Shown piece by piece: positions 1 through 4,409 of a DNA stretch of 7,028 nucleotides. How positions within the stretch are numbered: the stretch's first letter is position 1; the number at the start of each line of letters is the position of its first letter. Under the pieces are notes generated by a model. The model was not told where the DNA came from and made no database searches. It saw only the letters and a program-made list of their open reading frames with translations. The translations under genes were made by a program, and so were the position numbers. The DNA comes from an uncultured Bacteroidota bacterium (GTDB taxonomy: Bacteria; Bacteroidota; Bacteroidia; Chitinophagales; Chitinophagaceae): contig CALLKA010000110.1 of assembly GCA_938008665.1 (NCBI GenBank), positions 1-7,028 on the forward strand, written 5' to 3'.

Positions 1-384
1 AAATTAGTGTACTTTGATGAGCCAATAATTTCAGTTTCTGAATTTACTTTTGATGACACCATTGGGGTTGTTGGCATTTTTGGAGATAAAGATGCACAAG
101 GAATTCTTGAATCTCTCGAACCCGTTCTTAACTCAATAATCGTTACTTCGAGTTCTTCAAACCGTGCAATGCCAGTGAAAGACTTAGAAGAGTTAGCCAG
201 AAAGATATTTGGAGCAGATAGAGTGTTTAGTCAAGAAAACCTAGAAGGTGCCCTTAAACGAGCAATCGATGATGCCAAGCGGCCACTCAGCGATGACAGC
301 GTTGGAATCGTTGTGACTGGGTCGGTAGTAACAGTCGGTGAAGCCCGTTCAATTCTGCGTAGATTATTTTCGAAAGAAGATTAG
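1..384 (+). CDS. folC: Folylpolyglutamate/dihydrofolate synthase, C-terminal part (5' truncated)
   Basis: This is the C-terminal end of FolC, the cytoplasmic Mur-ligase-type enzyme that adds glutamate to folates using ATP. The frame is open to base 1, so the gene enters from outside the window, and the GTG at 7 is an internal valine codon. Visible family marks are GVVGIFGDKDA (about residues 22-32 of the open frame), the strand IIVTSSSSNRAMPV, and the terminal motif GIVVTGSVVTVGEAR, which is very typical of actinobacterial FolC. The ATP-binding N-terminal domain is missing. The gene ends at TAG 382-384, and a DUF4233-type start follows nine bases later, a usual actinobacterial order. The first ~13 residues do not resemble the family segment expected there, so the extreme 5' end may be unreliable. 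The family call is firm; the low-GC actinobacterial origin is inferred. Confidence 0.85.
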   Translation, partial: KLVYFDEPIISVSEFTFDDTIGVVGIFGDKDAQGILESLEPVLNSIIVTSSSSNRAMPVKDLEELARKIFGADRVFSQENLEGALKRAIDDAKRPLSDDSVGIVVTGSVVTVGEARSILRRLFSKED

Positions 385-391
385 GATTTAT

Positions 392-679
392 CTATGCGCA
401 TGCTGGCTTCTTCAGTTCTTGTAATGGAATCTTTTGTTCAGGCTCTATGCTTCTAAAGTTCTCATGCCATAAGGTATGCGTTAAAATAACTGATTTTTTA
501 ATAATTTCTTCTTCTTCCATATCTTTAAAAAGGCAGTGCAAACACTCATGTAAGATAATTTCCATCTTTTTTTTACCCTTAAGACTACTATCAACCATGA
601 TGGTATCATCTTCAAAATTAGCCATGCCCCAAGCCTTATGCTTACCAAGTTTCTGATATTTTACTTTTATTCTTTTCAT
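392..679 (-). CDS. Small HExxH metallopeptidase-like phage protein (C-terminus probably chimeric)
   Basis: This 95-aa reading holds a zinc-metallopeptidase signature, HECLH at residues 44-48, inside a hydrophobic helix (EIILHECLHCLF). An acidic stretch EEEE (55-58) and the block LTHTLWHENFRSIEP follow. The N-terminal half is basic and beta-rich, with the segment TIMVDSSLKGKKKMEI leading into the motif. Similar short proteins occur in Bacteroidota phages near lysis and tail genes; substrate and role are unknown, and activity is not proven by the motif. Its ATG overlaps the exonuclease stop by four bases (676-679), so translation is probably coupled. The last residues, after about IPLQ at 84-87, lie in the left junction, so the natural C-terminus is probably replaced. 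A third zinc ligand cannot be assigned with certainty. Confidence 0.6.
   Translation of the reverse strand: MKRIKVKYQKLGKHKAWGMANFEDDTIMVDSSLKGKKKMEIILHECLHCLFKDMEEEEIIKKSVILTHTLWHENFRSIEPEQKIPLQELKKPACA
394..438 (+). CDS. DUF4233-type membrane protein, N-terminal fragment (3' cut by junction)
   Basis: An ATG at 394 opens a frame reading MRMLASSVLVMESFV. This resembles the start of the small membrane proteins of the DUF4233 family, which commonly follow folC in Actinomycetota. The frame then runs into unrelated DNA and stops at TAA 454-456. AGGA at 383-386 lies seven bases before the ATG and overlaps the folC stop, so it is a plausible ribosome binding site and suggests co-transcription with folC. 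Only about 15 codons look genuine. The function of the family is not known to me. The call rests on a short match plus gene order. The same bases, read on the other strand, also make a plausible end for the phage gene at 392-679. Confidence 0.5.
416..440. other. Probable chimeric junction: actinobacterial DNA to Bacteroidota phage DNA
   Basis: Left of this interval the plus strand carries folC and the start of a DUF4233 gene. Right of it the minus strand carries a low-GC phage operon. Both the DUF4233 frame and the phage metallopeptidase-like frame run into this interval and are broken by it. The plus-strand reading looks natural to about 438 and the minus-strand reading to about 416-419. The two sources may therefore share about 20 bases here, the kind of short shared word at which an assembler can join two genomes. 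No integrase, target duplication or attachment site is visible. Confidence 0.65.
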
Positions 680-1404
680 TTATCTGTCTTGGTATGAAAC
701 TTATGACAAGTATTGCATTTATAAGCAATCTTTTTTATCCCAGATGCCATAACCCTTCTCATACTTACTACTAATTCATCTGAGCCACATTCAGGGCAAG
801 TTCCCCTATCACCACCGAATTTTACACCATAGTGCGTTTTAGGTAAAATATGGCTATTTAATGCTTTAAAAACCTGTTCAAGTAAAAGTACATCTTTCTT
901 GCAATACTTAATCATCTTATCCATTGCAGCTTTGTCCTTATGCAGCACAATATCCTTCCATAATCCAAACTCAGTCTTAATCTTTTGACCTATGCCCAAA
1001 AAATCCGCTATATAATTAAGTTTATTTGAATTGAACCTAAATGCTTGTCTTGCTACCTTTAATGTATCAATAGTAGTGTATTTTGGGAATATATCTATCT
1101 TATGAAACAGGCATCTTGTGCGAATCCATGCAAGATCAAACCTATCGCCATTATGACCAACCATTTCATCCGCTTCATTAGCTACCTTTATAAACTTTTG
1201 AAGTAATGCCTTGTCATTTTGTTTAGAATCCCAATGTGCTTCAAAAACCTCTTTTGAATCTTCCCATTTCCAACAAATGCAAATGATGGCTCTTTCTTTG
1301 ATTATTGATTCTGGACTAACAGATATTTTATAACCAGTTTGCCAAACCATTGCTATATTTCCTGAAACCTCAATATCGAAAAACAGCCTTTTTCGTTTTG
1401 TCAT
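676..1404 (-). CDS. DEDDy-type 3'-5' exonuclease with C-terminal zinc ribbon
   Basis: This 242-aa protein has an RNase H-like exonuclease fold of the DnaQ/PolB-proofreading type. Exo I is LFFDIEVSG with D10 and E12. Exo II is GHNGDRFDLAW with N85 and D90. Exo III is YCKKD with Y167 and D171. The full DEDDy metal-binding set is therefore present and the enzyme should be active on nucleic acid 3' ends. The domain ends near residue 190. A four-cysteine zinc ribbon follows: CPEC at 203-206 and CNTC at 230-233. There is no polymerase domain, so it is a stand-alone nuclease; DNA or RNA preference cannot be read from sequence. Its ATG overlaps the spanin-like gene's stop (ATGA, 1401-1404) and its stop overlaps the next ATG. 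Both ends look intact. Related ribbon-bearing exonucleases are familiar in Bacteroidota phages. Confidence 0.85.
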   Translation of the reverse strand: MTKRKRLFFDIEVSGNIAMVWQTGYKISVSPESIIKERAIICICWKWEDSKEVFEAHWDSKQNDKALLQKFIKVANEADEMVGHNGDRFDLAWIRTRCLFHKIDIFPKYTTIDTLKVARQAFRFNSNKLNYIADFLGIGQKIKTEFGLWKDIVLHKDKAAMDKMIKYCKKDVLLLEQVFKALNSHILPKTHYGVKFGGDRGTCPECGSDELVVSMRRVMASGIKKIAYKCNTCHKFHTKTDK

Positions 1405-1898
1405 TTATTTCTTTTAATTAAAACAAATGATGCAGCTAACAAAATTATCCAAAACCATGTCCAAAATAACACTTTTTTTAGCTTACTATGTGCATCTGAC
1501 ACATTATTGTAATTACTTTGTAAGTCTTTGTATAGTATCTCATATTTAGGATCGTAGATAGTTTTTGTTACTATCTTGATACTATCGCGGCATGGCACTA
1601 ATACCTTTTTAATCTTTTCTTTATCTACAAACTTGACATCTGTAAACCATTGATACAACGTATCTGTCATTTGCTGAATTATCAATGAATCTTTGACAAT
1701 TGAGATTGTGTCAATTATATTTCTTTGTGGAAAGGCATCAAGACATATTTTGGCTCCTGGTAGTTCAAACTCATTGATATACTTCTTAGCAACATAGTTT
1801 GCCTTCTCAGGGTGCTTATCAAAATAGCTTTCCGCCTTCTTTAATGTTGTGCAAGATGCAATAGAAAATAGTCCAATAATAATTATGATGTTTTTCAT
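1401..1898 (-). CDS. Putative unimolecular spanin (lipoprotein with C-terminal membrane anchor)
   Basis: This 165-aa protein starts MKNIIIIIGLFSIASC, a signal peptide ending in a lipobox (I-A-S-C), so C16 should be lipidated. The middle (17-142) is hydrophilic, with C52 and C103 and a charged, likely helical stretch from about 115. One hydrophobic segment, about residues 143-161 (VLFWTWFWIILLAASFVLI), is followed by the basic tail KRNK. A lipid anchor at one end and an inner-membrane anchor at the other is the layout of u-spanins such as phage T1 gp11, which fuse outer and inner membranes in the last step of lysis. The bases next to C16 encode TTLKK with no acidic export signal, so a periplasm-facing outer-membrane location is likely. 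The gene lies directly downstream of the endolysin with an ATGA overlap (1895-1898). Function is inferred from topology and position. A structural or unrelated lipoprotein is the alternative. Confidence 0.65.
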   Translation of the reverse strand: MKNIIIIIGLFSIASCTTLKKAESYFDKHPEKANYVAKKYINEFELPGAKICLDAFPQRNIIDTISIVKDSLIIQQMTDTLYQWFTDVKFVDKEKIKKVLVPCRDSIKIVTKTIYDPKYEILYKDLQSNYNNVSDAHSKLKKVLFWTWFWIILLAASFVLIKRNK

Positions 1899-2491
1899 TT
1901 TAGTAGGATATTAAATACTTCAAATTTATTTATTCTGTCTTGTAGTCCGTTATACCCACCATTAACCATTTTTGTAACTTTTCTTATCGTTTCAATACTA
2001 TCACCTTCATCGCATATCTTCCAAATACCTTTCTTTTCAAAATACCATGCAGCACTTGATAAAGGATATTTTGTAGCTACTAAATCGGGATTTTCAATAA
2101 GGTTTTCTTCAATATATTTACCAAAAGACTGATAATTTACTTTACCAGTAAGTTGAATAAATCCCCTTCCACGAAACTTATACCCATCACCTGACTGCCT
2201 ATCACCATTACCCATGCGATTAGAATAGACAATATTGGCTATTAACTCAGGCTTTCTTGCACAAGCCATTGCCGTATCTTTTGAAAAATATTTAGGGAAT
2301 ATCTTTAGTAACCCTTCAGCCGAATAGTTAAGGTTCTCACGAATGGCATTAAAATTATTTGATTCGTGTGCGGCTTGTGAGAGAAAGTGAGAAAGTCGTA
2401 AAGGCGAATTGATGTTGTACTTTTTAATTACATCATCAAGTTCGCCTGTTACGGATGGTGGCAGCTTAAGCAGCAGCTTGGCTGTCATCAT
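1895..2491 (-). CDS. GH19 family endolysin (chitinase-like lysozyme)
   Basis: This 198-aa protein should cleave the glycan strands of peptidoglycan during phage release. It has the GH19 lysozyme core: LSHFLSQAAHESNNF with the likely catalytic acid E43, RENLNYSAEGL with E52 as the probable second carboxylate, the active-site loop FRGRGFIQLTGKVNYQ (107-121), and the late motif VNGGYNG (176-182). The whole length is catalytic domain, normal for a single-domain phage GH19 enzyme, with no cell-wall-binding domain. There is no signal peptide or membrane segment, so it needs a holin or similar for release from the cytoplasm. Two ATG codons stand at 2491 and 2488; either may start, and GAAAGAAG lies just upstream. 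The start lies inside the upstream 46-aa gene (26-base overlap) and the stop overlaps the spanin-like ATG. Confidence 0.9.
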   Translation of the reverse strand: MMTAKLLLKLPPSVTGELDDVIKKYNINSPLRLSHFLSQAAHESNNFNAIRENLNYSAEGLLKIFPKYFSKDTAMACARKPELIANIVYSNRMGNGDRQSGDGYKFRGRGFIQLTGKVNYQSFGKYIEENLIENPDLVATKYPLSSAAWYFEKKGIWKICDEGDSIETIRKVTKMVNGGYNGLQDRINKFEVFNILLK

Positions 2492-2606
2492 TAGCTTCTT
2501 TCATTTTTTCAGCTATCTGATCGTTTGTTTCCTTTAGCTTGGCTTGCAGATACTCTAGCTGGGCTATCAAATCATAAGCGCTTGCTTTTAAATCTTTCAA
2601 ATCCAT
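2466..2606 (-). CDS. 46-aa coiled-coil microprotein upstream of endolysin
   Basis: Translated by hand, this frame starts MDLKDLKASAYDLIAQLEYL, continues QAKLKETNDQIAEKMKEAND and ends DSQAAA at TAA 2466-2468. Heptad-like spacing of L, I and A from residue 3 to 36 and high charge indicate one amphipathic, probably coiled-coil helix without a membrane segment. Upstream of the ATG the leader is A-rich (ACTAAAAACAAAAACT), as expected for Bacteroidota starts, with no Shine-Dalgarno site. It begins 28 bases after the second fibre gene and overlaps the endolysin start by 26 bases in another frame, so the two are probably translationally linked. I recall similar short helical proteins from Bacteroidota phages but know no function. 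It is not a holin on sequence grounds. Without it the region 2492-2634 would be empty, which supports its being real. Confidence 0.65.
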   Translation of the reverse strand: MDLKDLKASAYDLIAQLEYLQAKLKETNDQIAEKMKEANDDSQAAA

Positions 2607-2634
2607 AGTTTTTGTTTTTAGTTATTAATAAAAG

Positions 2635-4095
2635 TTATACTGAATATATTGAATATGTATAAGTAAAAAACCAATCTGTTATTGCTGTGCTATCACAAGT
2701 AGCAAAAAAGAATTGTACTAAATTATTACCACCACCTTGTATTGAACCAGCACTAACATTACCACCACTTGTTGCTAATTCCCTTACACAAGTTCCACCA
2801 CAATAATAGTCCGTTGTCAAATTAGCACTTATTGGAATGTCAATTTTAAATGTAAATGTATTTGTTGTAGTTGAAGGACCAAACCTTATCTTACCAGCAA
2901 CATGGACAATATCACCAACCTTTATATATTGCAATTGATATGCAGTAAAATTACTACAATTTAATGTTGATGATACAGTAGGTGTGTAAAAACCTTGTGA
3001 TAAAGGTAGAGTAGCAGTATAGTTAGGGATATTTAATGTATTACCGACTAATGTCGATGCTCCACTTGTTCCAGTTGTGGTTAAAGTTAATTTACCTTGA
3101 TATTGCGGAATGTTTAATGTATTTGATGTAAATGTAGCTGCACCAGTTGTACCAGTTGTTGTAAGTGTTATCGGTGCTTGGTAGTCTGTACCTGCCGTTG
3201 CAGCACTTATTGCAGTACCATTACCTTTAAGCATCCCTGTAATGGTAGTTGATAATGTTATTGCAGGTGTTGTTGATGGATTGGCTACCGTTCCAGCAAG
3301 CCCATTTGCACTTACTACTGATACCGATGTTACTGATCCGCTTCCTGTACCAGTACCAAGAAGTACCCATGCAGAAGAATTACGAAGATAAAGACCAACC
3401 GTTCCATCAGTTTGATACACTATAAGACCAGTTGCAGGTGATGAAATTGCAGTCCTCTGTGCTGATGTCATTCTTGGTGGCAAAAATCCTTTTGTCGTTG
3501 ACACCATTGTAACAAGAGATGAAGCATTTGTTGTAATGGTATCTTGTCCAAAAATTGTTTCTAAGCCACCGCCTTGAATACATAGTGGGAATTGTGTTGC
3601 CACACCACTAAATGGTTGTGTATATATCTTTACTGGCTGACCACCAGATAAGCCTGTACCGCCTGTATCAATATATAAGTCAACATCGGCTGCATTTGAA
3701 TGTCTTATTGGACCATTAAAAACTGCAAGTCTTGTTGATACTGCACTACTATAAGCAATAACACCTGTTAGTGATGATATATCACCAAAGTTGGCTTGTC
3801 CAAGAACATTTAATTTATTACCATTGTCTGTTGTTGTTCCGATAGCAATATTGCCATTTGAGAAAAACCTCGTTGATGTCGTTCCAGCAAATGTCAGGCT
3901 ATATGATGATAATGTTAGTGTTCTATTACCTGTAAGTGTTCCATCTGAGTTGTAAATATTTGCACTTGATGATGCCCAAGTCCTATTTGCACTAAGGTCA
4001 TAAGTTGTACCATTTATTGTCAGTGTCCTTGTTATAGGCACTGCATCAATATCCGATGCTTGGTCAGGAATATCTACAAGTCCGTATCTTCTCAT
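2635..4095 (-). CDS. Phage tail fibre / receptor-binding protein
   Basis: This 486-aa protein is rich in Thr, Ser, Gly and Asn and reads as a fibrous beta-structured appendage protein that would contact the host surface. The N-terminal part has TINGTTYDLSANRTW (26-40), then an IGTTTDNGNKLNVLG module (85-99). Residues 203-244 hold the widespread fibre block GFLPPRMTSAQRTAI followed by GLIVYQTDGTVGLYLRNSSAW. A low-complexity stalk (255-305) leads to two tandem repeats ending NTLNIP (309-361). The last ~120 residues, from GFYTPTV at 368, form a separate, more complex domain with four cysteines (380, 432, 436, 467) and are the best candidate for the receptor-binding tip. No peptidase S74 chaperone domain is seen. 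Its ATG shares one base with the stop of the 98-aa gene (TAATG at 4093-4097). Exact virion position is not determined. Confidence 0.75.
   Translation of the reverse strand: MRRYGLVDIPDQASDIDAVPITRTLTINGTTYDLSANRTWASSSANIYNSDGTLTGNRTLTLSSYSLTFAGTTSTRFFSNGNIAIGTTTDNGNKLNVLGQANFGDISSLTGVIAYSSAVSTRLAVFNGPIRHSNAADVDLYIDTGGTGLSGGQPVKIYTQPFSGVATQFPLCIQGGGLETIFGQDTITTNASSLVTMVSTTKGFLPPRMTSAQRTAISSPATGLIVYQTDGTVGLYLRNSSAWVLLGTGTGSGSVTSVSVVSANGLAGTVANPSTTPAITLSTTITGMLKGNGTAISAATAGTDYQAPITLTTTGTTGAATFTSNTLNIPQYQGKLTLTTTGTSGASTLVGNTLNIPNYTATLPLSQGFYTPTVSSTLNCSNFTAYQLQYIKVGDIVHVAGKIRFGPSTTTNTFTFKIDIPISANLTTDYYCGGTCVRELATSGGNVSAGSIQGGGNNLVQFFFATCDSTAITDWFFTYTYSIYSV
3013..3171 (-). repeat. Two tandem ~25-aa stalk repeats in the second fibre protein
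   Basis: Residues 309-333 and 335-361 of the fibre protein are near-copies: ITLTTTGTTGAATFTSNTLN then IPQYQ, and LTLTTTGTSGASTLVGNTLN then IPNYT. The units are spaced about 26 codons apart and look like consecutive turns or segments of a beta-rich shaft. The DNA copies have diverged, so this is a protein-level repeat and not a recent duplication. Confidence 0.7.
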
Positions 4096-4391
4096 TAGAT
4101 GATAACTAAATTAAGTTTAGATGCACTCCAATTATAAATCCATTCGTTTATTGACATCGCTGGTTGATCGCCCCAATTGATGTAGTCTTGTCCATCAATT
4201 GTAAGATTTCCAGCACTAAGTTGCATACCCATTTTCTCAACACCTTCTTCATCAATTACTGCGTCAAACATCTGCCAATAGTTCGTAGCAGAGTTTTCGT
4301 AGTTGTCGTTGATGCAAGTTACTGAGAAATATTTAGCTTCTTTGCTTTCTCCGTTGATCCAGATATTAACTGGTTGAATTTTTTTTGCCAT
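4095..4391 (-). CDS. 98-aa phage protein of unknown function between fibre genes
   Basis: I do not recognise a defined family. The protein starts MAKKIQPVNIWINGESKEAK and has no signal peptide or membrane segment. It is rich in aromatic residues (W11, W39, W73, W84, W88) and alternates beta-like strands with polar turns, for example GNLTIDGQDYINWGD (61-75), so a small beta-sandwich domain is plausible. The ATG at 4389-4391 has an A/T-rich leader (TAAAATAAAATAAAAA) as in Bacteroidota genes. The gene begins 18 bases after the first fibre gene and its stop overlaps the ATG of the second fibre gene by one base. That position suggests a tail accessory role: a fibre chaperone, a connector or a minor tail protein. 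This is inference from location only. Confidence 0.6.
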   Translation of the reverse strand: MAKKIQPVNIWINGESKEAKYFSVTCINDNYENSATNYWQMFDAVIDEEGVEKMGMQLSAGNLTIDGQDYINWGDQPAMSINEWIYNWSASKLNLVII

Positions 4392-4409
4392 TTTTTATTT
4401 TATTTTATA

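Noticed and set aside
447..656. Plus-strand frame opposite the metallopeptidase-like gene
   Set aside because: It lies fully antisense to a frame with an HExxH motif and operon overlaps, and its serine/isoleucine-rich product shows no domain.
2607..2640. Promoter resembling the Bacteroidota -7 box (TAnnTTTG) before the 46-aa gene
   Set aside because: The minus-strand TAACTTTT lacks the final G and lies in the end of the fibre gene; A/T-rich DNA gives such matches by chance.
3013..3171. CRISPR-like array
   Set aside because: Only two diverged coding repeats, in frame with the fibre protein, without regular unique spacers.
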